From Ruminococcus sp. (GTDB lineage: Bacteria; Bacillota; Clostridia; Oscillospirales; Ruminococcaceae): a DNA stretch of 14,479 nucleotides. The first letter of the stretch is position 1. Every line of letters begins with the position of its first letter. The notes below the pieces were generated by a model, which did no database searches, was not told the DNA's origin, and saw only the letters and a program-made list of their open reading frames with translations. This document shows positions 1 to 5,916 of the stretch, piece by piece. The DNA lies in contig DNLQ01000235.1 of assembly GCA_003488415.1 (NCBI GenBank), forward strand, positions 1 to 14,479. The letters are read 5' to 3'. Both the position numbers and the translations under genes were made by a program.

Positions 1-397
1 TCACTCTTGTCATTATGTCAACGGGATTTGTGGCTACAAGGAAAATGCCGTCGAATCCCGACTTTACAACGGGAGTGATTATGGAACGGAATACCTCGGT
101 ATTGCGCTGGAGAAGGTCGAGTCTTGTCTCGCCCTCCTTCTGAGCGACTCCGGCAGCGATCACGATTATGTCAGCATCCTTGCAGTCGTGGTAATCACCG
201 GCGTATATCTTCATGTTGGATTTTGCAAATGCAAGACCGTGGTTGAGGTCCATAGCTTCACCGTTTGCACGTTCCTTGTTCACGTCTATCAGCACCAGCT
301 CGTTGCAGATGCCGCCCTGATTCACCAGTGCGTATGCAAAGCTCATGCCCACCATGCCGGTACCTATAAGTACGACCTTTCGTCTGTCTGTATTCAT
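1..397 (-). CDS. ldh: L-lactate dehydrogenase, N-terminal part (runs off the window)
   Basis: Cytoplasmic NAD-dependent enzyme that reduces pyruvate to L-lactate and regenerates NAD+ in fermentation. The first 132 residues are visible; the rest lies beyond base 1. The Rossmann motif GTGMVG is at residues 12-17, and an acidic Asp at the end of strand 2 (LIDVN) fits NAD binding. The substrate loop reads AQKEGETRLDLLQRN. Gln86 occupies the position that separates lactate dehydrogenases (Gln) from malate dehydrogenases (Arg), and Arg92 is the expected catalytic-loop arginine. ATNPVD near residues 122-127 is also typical. The ATG is preceded at good spacing by AAAGGAG. The gene follows the Crp/Fnr gene in the same direction after a 90-bp gap with no clear terminator, so read-through or regulation by that protein is plausible but inferred. 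Confidence 0.95.
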   Translation of the reverse strand, partial: MNTDRRKVVLIGTGMVGMSFAYALVNQGGICNELVLIDVNKERANGEAMDLNHGLAFAKSNMKIYAGDYHDCKDADIIVIAAGVAQKEGETRLDLLQRNTEVFRSIITPVVKSGFDGIFLVATNPVDIMTRV

Positions 398-437
398 TAT
401 TATTAGCTCCTTTTCTGTAGTATCAGTAACAGTGTAC

Positions 438-458
438 CTGTGTTCTCTCCGGACACAG
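438..458. repeat. Inverted repeat CTGTGT-N9-ACACAG between crp-like gene and ldh
   Basis: A perfect 6-bp inverted repeat with a 9-nt centre lies 41 bases upstream of the ldh start codon, in the only gap between the regulator gene and ldh. It is not followed by a T-run on either strand, so it does not look like an intrinsic terminator. Its TGTG...CACA arms recall Crp-type half-sites, but the spacing is wider than the classical TGTGA-N6-TCACA. It could be an operator, a weak mRNA hairpin or chance. No convincing -35/-10 pair was found for ldh. Confidence 0.3.
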
Positions 459-487
459 CGGAGACAGATACGGTATTCAGTCCGGTA

Positions 488-1144
488 TCATGGCTGTGAG
501 AGTATCCTGAACCGGCGCTTGTCAATGGTTATTATCTCCTCCTTTTTCAGTCTTGCTATCTCACGCTGAAGTGCGCTGCGGTTCACACAGAGATAATCCG
601 CAAGGGCAGTCATGGAGAAAGGTATCTCCGGGACTTTGCCTTCGGGGGTATTATCCTGGGTTATCCGGAGGAAGCTGAGCAGTTTTTCACCTATGGTACG
701 CTGACTGAGTATCTCGATATGCTCGCTCAGTGACATTGCCTTGTCAGACATCAGCATCAGCAGATTCTCCACCACTGTTGAATGGCAGGCACAGGCGTTC
801 TCACAGCGCTTGAGTATATCCTCCCGGCGTATGAACATCACCTGGCAGTCGGTATCTGCCACCAGCTCAACGGAACTTCTGTGAGAGCCGGAGAAGGTGA
901 AGAACTCTCCGAACACACTCTGTTCTCCGAGGGATTCCACGATAGTCCGGACTCCGTTGATGTCGTACCTCAGCATACTTGCGCTGCCGGAGACTATAAC
1001 GCCGATCCGGTCTGTATCTCCGGAGAATGCGGCGATACGGCTCCCGGCACGGAAATGCTTCTGCTCGGTCCGCAGACAGGTGAGCATACGTGAGCAGTCC
1101 TCAGCGGATACTCCCTTGAATAATATATTGCCCTTTGATACCAT
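488..1144 (-). CDS. Crp/Fnr-family transcriptional regulator
   Basis: Predicted 218-residue dimeric DNA-binding regulator. Residues about 15-115 form the cyclic-nucleotide-binding-like beta roll; GEFFTFSGSHRSS (79-91) aligns with the E. coli CRP segment whose Gly-Glu and Arg-Ser contact cAMP. A long dimerisation helix spans about 120-150. The C-terminal winged helix-turn-helix (about 150-215) has the recognition segment NRSALQREIARL (188-199). Between the two is a Cys/His cluster, CENACACH (C114, C118, C120, H121), which could bind metal or sense redox; that is inference. I chose the ATG at 1144, not the in-frame ATG at 1180, because GGAGGTGA lies just upstream of it and because the longer form would start inside the palindrome at 1168-1181. 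The ligand and regulon cannot be read from sequence. Confidence 0.92.
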   Translation of the reverse strand: MVSKGNILFKGVSAEDCSRMLTCLRTEQKHFRAGSRIAAFSGDTDRIGVIVSGSASMLRYDINGVRTIVESLGEQSVFGEFFTFSGSHRSSVELVADTDCQVMFIRREDILKRCENACACHSTVVENLLMLMSDKAMSLSEHIEILSQRTIGEKLLSFLRITQDNTPEGKVPEIPFSMTALADYLCVNRSALQREIARLKKEEIITIDKRRFRILSQP

Positions 1145-1167
1145 AATTATCACCTCCGATCCTGCAA

Positions 1168-1181
1168 GTTGCAATTGCAAC
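1168..1181. promoter_or_regulatory. Perfect palindrome GTTGCAATTGCAAC, candidate operator
   Basis: A 14-bp perfect palindrome in the 142-bp intergenic region between the Crp/Fnr gene and the divergent small gene. It lies about 12-25 bases downstream of the predicted regulator start site, a repressing position. Its centre (1174.5) is about 41.5 bases upstream of the predicted start site of the plus-strand gene, the classical class II activator position for Crp/Fnr proteins. Binding by the adjacent regulator is inferred from symmetry and position. Confidence 0.55.
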
Positions 1182-1199
1182 AGATTTTCTTCTGATTCT

Positions 1200-1228
1200 A
1201 TGATATACTATTATTACAGCAAAGTCAA
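1200..1228 (-). promoter_or_regulatory. Promoter of the Crp/Fnr gene (TTGACT-17-TATCAT)
   Basis: On the minus strand, TTGACT (1228-1223) and TATCAT (1205-1200) are separated by exactly 17 bases. This is a good vegetative sigma-factor promoter with a predicted start near 1193 and a leader of about 50 bases. Its -10 element overlaps the -10 of the divergent plus-strand promoter, so the two probably compete. Confidence 0.65.
1201..1209 (+). promoter_or_regulatory. Extended -10 promoter (TGATATACT) for the NrdD-like gene
   Basis: TG-N-TATACT on the plus strand is a good extended -10 element with no recognisable -35 at 17-bp spacing. This is the usual architecture of an activator-dependent promoter. 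The predicted start is near 1216, giving a leader of about 70 bases. The palindrome at 1168-1181 sits where a class II activator would act. Confidence 0.5.
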
Positions 1229-1285
1229 GTACTTTACTGAAAAATTTGTGCAGGCTCTGCATATAAAATGATGGAGGTAATAGAA

Positions 1286-1555
1286 ATGAATGTAAATGTT
1301 ATCGGAGATACAATGTCACAGGCAGAGATAGATGCGTATATCGACTATGGCAGGAAGAAGTATACCGGCAGAGAGATCACCGGCATCACCATAAAGACTG
1401 ACGGAGATTTCGTTGATCTGAAGTTCGATTTCGTACCCGTTGATGTACCCTTTGAACGCATCCGCCGCATAACCGGGTACCTTGTAGGTACTCTTGACCG
1501 TTTCAACGACGGCAAGCGTGCTGAGGAACATGACCGTGTAAAGCACAGTGTATGA
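1286..1555 (+). CDS. Stand-alone NrdD-type glycyl-radical domain protein (89 aa)
   Basis: The last 30 residues, beginning RRITGYLVGTLDRFN (60-74) and ending DRVKHSV, resemble the extreme C terminus of anaerobic ribonucleoside-triphosphate reductase NrdD. There, R-x-x-G-Y-L carries the glycyl radical and the protein ends with an ...RVKH segment. By this comparison Gly64 is the candidate radical glycine. The 10-stranded catalytic barrel, its cysteines and the CxxC zinc site of full NrdD are all absent. The first 55 residues (an acidic helix, then beta-rich TGITIKTDGDFVDLKFDF) are not recognised. GGAGG at 1273-1277 lies 8 bases from the ATG at 1286 and rules out the upstream ATGs at 1268 and 1271, which precede or overlap it. 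A strong terminator follows, so it is a single-gene unit. By analogy with GrcA/YfiD, which repairs pyruvate formate-lyase, it may replace a damaged radical domain of NrdD. It could also be a radical-free regulatory relative. Confidence 0.8.
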   Translation: MNVNVIGDTMSQAEIDAYIDYGRKKYTGREITGITIKTDGDFVDLKFDFVPVDVPFERIRRITGYLVGTLDRFNDGKRAEEHDRVKHSV

Positions 1556-1560
1556 CATAA

Positions 1561-1598
1561 GCGCCCGCTGTTATCAGCAGCGGGCGCTTTATTTTTTT
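1561..1598 (+). terminator. Strong intrinsic terminator after the NrdD-like gene
   Basis: A perfect 10-bp GC-rich stem, GCGCCCGCTG (1561-1570) pairing with CAGCGGGCGC (1578-1587), has a 7-nt loop and is followed by TTTATTTTTTT. It begins 5 bases after the small gene's stop. It also lies just beyond the end of the convergent dehydrogenase gene, but on the minus strand it is followed only by TTATG, so termination there would be weaker. Confidence 0.92.
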
Positions 1599-2775
1599 AC
1601 AGCTCAGCGTGAGCAGCTATGCGGTATATCTCAGCAATGTCCTCAGCAGACAGCTTTACAAAGCCGCCTGTTCTTCCGCTGCCGATACCGAATTTGTCAA
1701 CCAGTGCCGGGATGTCCTCTTCCCTCGCACCAAGCTCGGCAAAGTTTATGGGCATACCGATACTGTGCAGGAAGCTGCGGAAACGCCTTATACCCTCACG
1801 GGCGGTATTCTCAGGGTTTGCAAAGTCCATATGGCATCCCCACACTCTTACGGCAGCCTGTGCGAAGCGCATGGGATCGTGGCTGCATACGAACTCCATC
1901 CATGCCGGCATGATGACTGCCAGACCTGCACCGTGAGCACAGTCATATAGGGCGGAAAGCTCGTGCTCGATGCCGTGGCTGTTCCAGTCCTGTTCTCTGC
2001 CTACTCCAACGATATTGGTGTGAGCTACAGTGCCTGCCCACATGATGTTTGCTCTTGCATCATAGTTGCAGGGATCAGCAATGACTCTTGGAGTCTCCTT
2101 TATCATTGTGGTGAGTACAGCCTCGCAGAGTCTGTCGGTTATCTCAACCTCTGCGGTATTTGTGAAGTATCGCTCGAATACGTGAGCCATGATGTCTGTA
2201 GCACCGCAGGCAGTCTGGTATGCCGGGAGGGTACAGGTAAGCTCCGGATCCAGGATGGAGAACCTGGGACGGATAAGGTCTGAGCCTGCGCCTCTCTTGA
2301 GTCCGCCTTCCTCCTTTGTGATGACTGAATCGCCGGAGCCTTCACTTCCGGCAGCTGCGATAGTGAGGACAGCCGCCACGGGCAGGGCTGCACTGGGGGA
2401 CTTGCCGCTGTAGAAATCCCAGAAGTCACCGTCGTATGGTACTCCCATTGCTATAGCCTTCGAGGAGTCTATAACAGAACCGCCTCCGACAGCGAGTATG
2501 AAGTCGATCCCCTCTGCACGGCAGAGGTCAATGCCCTTGTATACCAGTGTGTCACGGGGGTTGGGCTGTACTCCGCCAAGCTCGGTATAGGCGATGCCCT
2601 CAGCTTCAAGGGACTTCTTTACTCTGTCCAGCAGACCGCTCTTAACAGCGGAGCCGCCGCCGAAGTGCAGCAGCACCTTGCTTCCGCCGTGTTTCTTTAC
2701 ATATTTACCTGTTTCATTTTCAGTTCCCTTTCCGAATATGAATTCGGTGGGACTCCAGAACTGGAAATTATCCAT
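1597..2775 (-). CDS. Iron-containing alcohol dehydrogenase (butanol dehydrogenase/YqhD-like)
   Basis: Cytoplasmic group III metal-dependent dehydrogenase of 392 residues, full length for the family, which reduces aldehydes to alcohols. The nucleotide-binding motif GGGSVIDSSKAIA is at residues 97-109. Asp194 and His198 (in ATDIMAHVFERY), His267 (NSHGIEHEL) and His281 (CAHGAG) match the four divalent-metal ligands of the family at the same numbering as E. coli YqhD. FGGGS at 38-42 is like the NADPH-preferring butanol dehydrogenase/YqhD branch, so NADPH use is likely but not proven. AAGGAGGATATAAAC precedes the ATG. That ATG overlaps the last 8 bases of the upstream SDR gene, implying translational coupling. 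The likely role is disposal of aldehydes or reductant during fermentation; the natural substrate cannot be told from sequence. Confidence 0.93.
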   Translation of the reverse strand: MDNFQFWSPTEFIFGKGTENETGKYVKKHGGSKVLLHFGGGSAVKSGLLDRVKKSLEAEGIAYTELGGVQPNPRDTLVYKGIDLCRAEGIDFILAVGGGSVIDSSKAIAMGVPYDGDFWDFYSGKSPSAALPVAAVLTIAAAGSEGSGDSVITKEEGGLKRGAGSDLIRPRFSILDPELTCTLPAYQTACGATDIMAHVFERYFTNTAEVEITDRLCEAVLTTMIKETPRVIADPCNYDARANIMWAGTVAHTNIVGVGREQDWNSHGIEHELSALYDCAHGAGLAVIMPAWMEFVCSHDPMRFAQAAVRVWGCHMDFANPENTAREGIRRFRSFLHSIGMPINFAELGAREEDIPALVDKFGIGSGRTGGFVKLSAEDIAEIYRIAAHAEL

Positions 2776-3787
2776 TGTTTATATCCTCCTTAGCTTTTTC
2801 AAATGCTGCGATAACTCTGTCGCACCAGTTGTCAAAATCCGGATCATCCTTCTGAAGCTCCGGGTGTGAGAGTATATGCTGTATCGTGCTCCTGATGCCC
2901 TGGTCTGCACGTACTTCTGCTGTGAAGCCAGGAACTGCACGCTTTATCTTGCTGTTGTCGAAAACTACTGTGTTAGCCTTGTCACCGATGAGACTGCCGG
3001 TAAGGTCGTAGTCGCTGACTGCTGCCAGGAACTCTGACGGAATGTGTACTGCCTTCAGCGGAACTCCAAGGGTATCGGCTATGATGCCGTATATCTGATC
3101 CCAGGTGACGCTCTCGTCGGAGGTGATGTGGAATGCCTGTCCTATGGCGTGGATATTGCCGATAAGACCTGCATAAGCCCTGGCAAAGTCGGAGTTGTGG
3201 GTGATCGTCCAAAGTGAAGTGCCGTCGCCGTGGATGATAACGGGTTTTCCCTCCATGATGCGCTTTATGACCTGCCAGCTTCCGTTATTGCCATGTACTC
3301 CCAGCGGGACTGAGCGTTCGTCATAGGTATGGCTTGGGCGGATGACAGTCACCGGGAAGCCGTTCTCTCTGTACTGCTTCATAAGGTATTCTTCACAGGC
3401 TATCTTGTCCCGTGAGTACTGCCAATACGGATTTGACAGGGGAGTGCTCTCAGTGATGCGGTAGTCGGAAAGAGGCTTCTGGTAGGCAGAAGCGGAGCTG
3501 ATATAGATGTACTGCTTTGTCTTTCCGGCAAACAGTCTTACATCACGCTCCACCTGCTCTGGCACGAAGCCGATGAACTCTCCTACAGCGTCGAATGTCA
3601 TACCCTCCGTCAGTTTCTTTATGCTGTCTTCGTCGTTGATGTCGCCGTTGAGCAGCTTTACGCCCTCCGGCAGTTCTGCTGTGCGGCTGCCTCGGTTGAG
3701 CAGGTACAGTTCATGTCCCTGCCGGATAAGCAGGCGTGTGATCGCCATGCTGATAGTACCGGTACCGCCGATAAACAGGATCTTCAT
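2768..3787 (-). CDS. NAD(P)-dependent epimerase/dehydratase-like SDR protein
   Basis: A 339-residue extended or atypical short-chain dehydrogenase/reductase. The N-terminal Rossmann motif is GGTGTIS (7-13), a variant of GGTGxxG, followed by LNRGS at the end of strand 2. Ser98 (in ISSASAY) and the Y-x-x-x-K pair Tyr124/Lys128 in QYSRDK give the usual catalytic set. It resembles the nucleoside-sugar epimerase/CSP41-like branch that is common in Clostridia under vague names; the substrate is unknown. GAGGGGG lies at good spacing before the ATG. It is the first gene of an operon with the alcohol dehydrogenase, which it overlaps by 8 bases, so it may make or modify a carbonyl compound related to that enzyme; this is inference from linkage only. 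Confidence 0.88.
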   Translation of the reverse strand: MKILFIGGTGTISMAITRLLIRQGHELYLLNRGSRTAELPEGVKLLNGDINDEDSIKKLTEGMTFDAVGEFIGFVPEQVERDVRLFAGKTKQYIYISSASAYQKPLSDYRITESTPLSNPYWQYSRDKIACEEYLMKQYRENGFPVTVIRPSHTYDERSVPLGVHGNNGSWQVIKRIMEGKPVIIHGDGTSLWTITHNSDFARAYAGLIGNIHAIGQAFHITSDESVTWDQIYGIIADTLGVPLKAVHIPSEFLAAVSDYDLTGSLIGDKANTVVFDNSKIKRAVPGFTAEVRADQGIRSTIQHILSHPELQKDDPDFDNWCDRVIAAFEKAKEDINNG

Positions 3788-3843
3788 AGGTTTCCCCCTC
3801 TTTTCTCTGCTGCCGGTTTTATTTTTGTGCAGCAGTTGTAATT

Positions 3844-3872
3844 ATTATACAGGGCAGAGCCTGCATTGTCAA
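3844..3872 (-). promoter_or_regulatory. Perfect-consensus promoter TTGACA-17-TATAAT for the SDR-ADH operon
   Basis: On the minus strand TTGACA (3872-3867) and TATAAT (3849-3844) are separated by exactly 17 bases, a full match to the vegetative sigma consensus at ideal spacing. The predicted start is near 3837, giving a leader of about 50 bases before the SDR gene. The stretch 3788-3843 contains no other clear signal. Such a strong promoter suggests high expression or control by a repressor. Confidence 0.88.
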
Positions 3873-3933
3873 TTATTTTTCGTAAATGCGGCATAAAATG
3901 ACCATATTTCAGCAGGAATAGTTTAACAAGTTA

Positions 3934-4224
3934 TTAATACGACGATAAGATATCTATAACCCACTTTCGTATCTCTTCCCACGTCTCCGGCGGGGAAAGA
4001 GATACATTTTTTAATAACAAGTCGCCATTGGGTTTATTGGTATTTAGCTGCCGGAGTAATAATATCATGGAGCTTGCTCCGCATAATGCAGTGGAATGCA
4101 GACTCTGGATCCCATAACTATTGATAACGAAGTATTCTTTTACAGGATCATCGTCCGGTTTAAAACAAAACTGACTCCGCATAGATTGCGAAGCCAGTTC
4201 GTTGCTTAATATAGTACCTCGCAC
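3934..4224 (-). pseudogene. Unrecognised 96-codon reading frame, probably a decayed gene end
   Basis: The frame is open for 96 codons and its C-terminal half looks protein-like (WEEIRKWVIDIL near the end), but I recognise no family. The only early start is a GTG at 4224-4222, without a convincing ribosome binding site and lying inside the 33-bp repeat at 4220-4252. A stop codon in the same frame sits just upstream. A second protein-like frame (4235-4369) ends inside the same repeat in another register. The simplest reading is one ancestral gene broken by an insertion or frameshift. Alternatively it is a short real gene of unknown function. Confidence 0.4.
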
Positions 4225-4252
4225 ATTCGCTCACTTACGTTCGCTGCGTGCG
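4220..4252. repeat. 33-bp element with CGCAC/GTGCG ends and internal TTCGCT direct repeats
   Basis: Bounded by CGCAC (4220-4224) and its inverted copy GTGCG (4248-4252), with TTCGCT at 4226-4231 and again at 4240-4245 flanking CACTTACG. Two open frames meet inside it: the stop of one and the only start of the other. It may be a small dispersed repeat. I have a weak, unverified impression that similar TTCGCTCACTTACGTTCGCT strings recur in ruminococcal genomes. Confidence 0.45.
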
Positions 4253-4369
4253 GACCGCAAATAGCAAACGCCGGAACACTTTGTCATTTGCTGTAATATC
4301 GCCACCGAGTCTTTTGTACTGTACGCACAAAGCGTTGCAGTCCTTAATAAATCTGAGCTGTGAAATAGC
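4235..4369 (-). pseudogene. Start-less 45-codon fragment upstream of the 96-codon frame
   Basis: Minus-strand frame running through segments such as LRFIKDCNALCVQYKRLGG and NDKVFRRLLFAV to a TAA at 4237-4235. It has no ATG, and upstream it runs in another frame into the 3' end of the dockerin gene. The amino-acid pattern looks like real protein but matches nothing I recognise. Removing 34 bases around the 33-bp repeat (or any length equal to 1 modulo 3) would join it in frame to the 3934-4224 frame. Likely the other half of a broken gene. Confidence 0.3.
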
Positions 4370-4370
4370 G

Positions 4371-5870
4371 TTATTCTCCGGATGTTAAAGGAAGTGAGCC
4401 GATGATCCCGGCATCCTTCTGCTGTATAGCAACAGCGTCATCGCCGGTGATGCCGTCCTTGCCGTCAACATCAGCATTGACGAGTCCCTCTGGTGAAAGG
4501 GGATACTTGCCTTTATTTGCGATGAACTGGAGAACAGATACCACATCGGATACGTTTATCTTGCTGTCGCAGTTAGCGTCGCCGTAATTTACTTCCCCGG
4601 GAGCTGCTGTAGTACTCTGTGTTTCTTTTTCGGTTGGAGCGGGAGCATCTGTAGCAGCCTGTGTAGCTTCCTCTGCCGGAGACTTTGTGGTCTCCTCAGC
4701 AGGAGCGGCTGTGGTTTCCTGTGCAGGAGGCTGTGTGGTCTCCTCAGTGGGAGTCTGACCGGCAAGTACCCATACAGCGGAAAGCTCAGGGTTTCTTCCG
4801 GGGAGAACTCCGGGAACTACAAACTCATCGCCGGCAGCAAAGACCTCTCCGCTTTCAGCATCCTGCCAGCCTGCGAATTCATATCCGTCCTTTGTGTACT
4901 CCATTTCAGGGCAGATAATAGTCTCACCTGTAGAGCCGTCCACCTTTATAGCAGGAGTTGCAGGAAGACCGGGTTTGAAGGATACCTTGTACTGGACCGG
5001 AGACCATACAGCAGTAAGTGTGGAATCCTCTGCCGGAGTGATAACGGTCTGGAGCGGCTTGTAGGTCTCACCTGTAAGACTGCTTGTCCAGCCTGTGATA
5101 GTGTAGCCCAATCTGGTGAACCTGTCCTTGGCGGCAAGCTCATTTGGGAAGCCTTCAATGAAAACAGGGGATATAAACTCTGTATTTCCTACTATACCGT
5201 CAACATCGCCGGGAACATAGATATAGTGTACGAGCTGGCTTATAACACCTGTGAGTTCAACGTCGTGGTCGGGCATTACAAGGTACTGACCGTCGAATAT
5301 ATTTGTGCCGTCAGTCCAGCCCTTTGAAGTGCAGTGGCTTTCGTCAAAGTAGAAACGTGTATAATCCGGGAGAACGAGCTGTCCCGGTCTGCCGGAAGTT
5401 TCTTCTATTCTGTCGGTAAGGTCAACGGGTTCGCCGTCAACAACAATACTGTATATTACGTCATGGGGCTTGACCGTGGCGCTGTTCTTGTAGAAACACG
5501 GCTTGAAGACTATGTCCTCGGTCGTGTCAGCCGGGAGCATAAGATAGGTGTCCTGAAGGTAGCCTGAAACACCGTCATAAGTCCAGCCTGAGAAAACCAG
5601 ACCATCCTTCAGAAGTTTTCCCTTTGGAGTTTTGACCTTGGGTTTCTGTGTGATATTTACCTGTACGGGTTCAAAGTCGGCAGGATCTGCATCCTTACCG
5701 AATTCGATATCATCATCCAGCTCAAAGGTCACGGTGATGATAACGTCCTCTGCCGCCTCTCCCTCTGCTGAGGCGGTAAAGCAGGTGCAAACTGTGCCGG
5801 CGCTGAGTACTCCGGCGGCAAGCAGTGCAGCGGCTTTTCGCAAGCCTGTTCTGTGTTTAAGATCCATCAT
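4371..5870 (-). CDS. Secreted protein with InlB-like repeats and C-terminal dockerin
   Basis: A 499-residue exported protein. Residues 1-35 are a Sec signal peptide (basic LKHRTGLRK, hydrophobic core, ASA cleavage site). About 45-370 hold Listeria/Bacteroides-type (InlB B) repeats recognisable by GY-x-F/I-x-GW motifs: FSGW, KGW, TGW and FAGW, each followed by a beta segment. Residues 371-427 are a low-complexity Thr/Glu/Ala/Pro linker. Residues 428-499 form a type I dockerin-like pair of calcium loops: GDANCDSKINVSD and NADVDGKDGITGDD. Dockerins attach proteins to cohesins of a cellulosome or the cell surface. No catalytic module is visible, so the role may be adhesion, structure or substrate binding. 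GAGAGGG lies 8 bases before the first ATG (5870). The gene follows the DUF4250 gene after 46 bases, probably in one transcript; no clear terminator was found after it. Confidence 0.85.
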   Translation of the reverse strand: MMDLKHRTGLRKAAALLAAGVLSAGTVCTCFTASAEGEAAEDVIITVTFELDDDIEFGKDADPADFEPVQVNITQKPKVKTPKGKLLKDGLVFSGWTYDGVSGYLQDTYLMLPADTTEDIVFKPCFYKNSATVKPHDVIYSIVVDGEPVDLTDRIEETSGRPGQLVLPDYTRFYFDESHCTSKGWTDGTNIFDGQYLVMPDHDVELTGVISQLVHYIYVPGDVDGIVGNTEFISPVFIEGFPNELAAKDRFTRLGYTITGWTSSLTGETYKPLQTVITPAEDSTLTAVWSPVQYKVSFKPGLPATPAIKVDGSTGETIICPEMEYTKDGYEFAGWQDAESGEVFAAGDEFVVPGVLPGRNPELSAVWVLAGQTPTEETTQPPAQETTAAPAEETTKSPAEEATQAATDAPAPTEKETQSTTAAPGEVNYGDANCDSKINVSDVVSVLQFIANKGKYPLSPEGLVNADVDGKDGITGDDAVAIQQKDAGIIGSLPLTSGE

Positions 5871-5916
5871 TTCAAATTCCCTCTCATTTCCGGCACAGCA
5901 GAAAGCATCTGCCGTG

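Noticed and set aside
438..458. Intrinsic terminator between the Crp/Fnr gene and ldh
   Set aside because: The stem is only 6 bp and no T-run follows on either strand.
782..1093. Plus-strand 103-codon frame opposite the Crp/Fnr gene
   Set aside because: It is fully antisense to a gene with clear domain structure, has no ribosome binding site, and its protein shows no recognisable pattern.
1129..1180. Longer Crp/Fnr start at 1180 (adds 12 residues)
   Set aside because: No ribosome binding site upstream, the start lies within the palindrome, and the ATG at 1144 has a near-perfect GGAGGTGA.
1548..2429. Several overlapping frames on both strands within the alcohol dehydrogenase gene
   Set aside because: They overlap a full-length, motif-complete dehydrogenase and look like composition shadows.
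3934..4369. Insertion sequence or prophage fragment
   Set aside because: No transposase or integrase motif and no long terminal inverted repeats; only the short 33-bp element supports mobility.
4608..4760. Tandem DNA repeat or phase-variable tract in the dockerin gene linker
   Set aside because: The repeats are visible at the protein level (ETT, PAEE) but diverged in DNA, as is usual for Thr/Pro linkers; no uniform unit or homopolymer tract.
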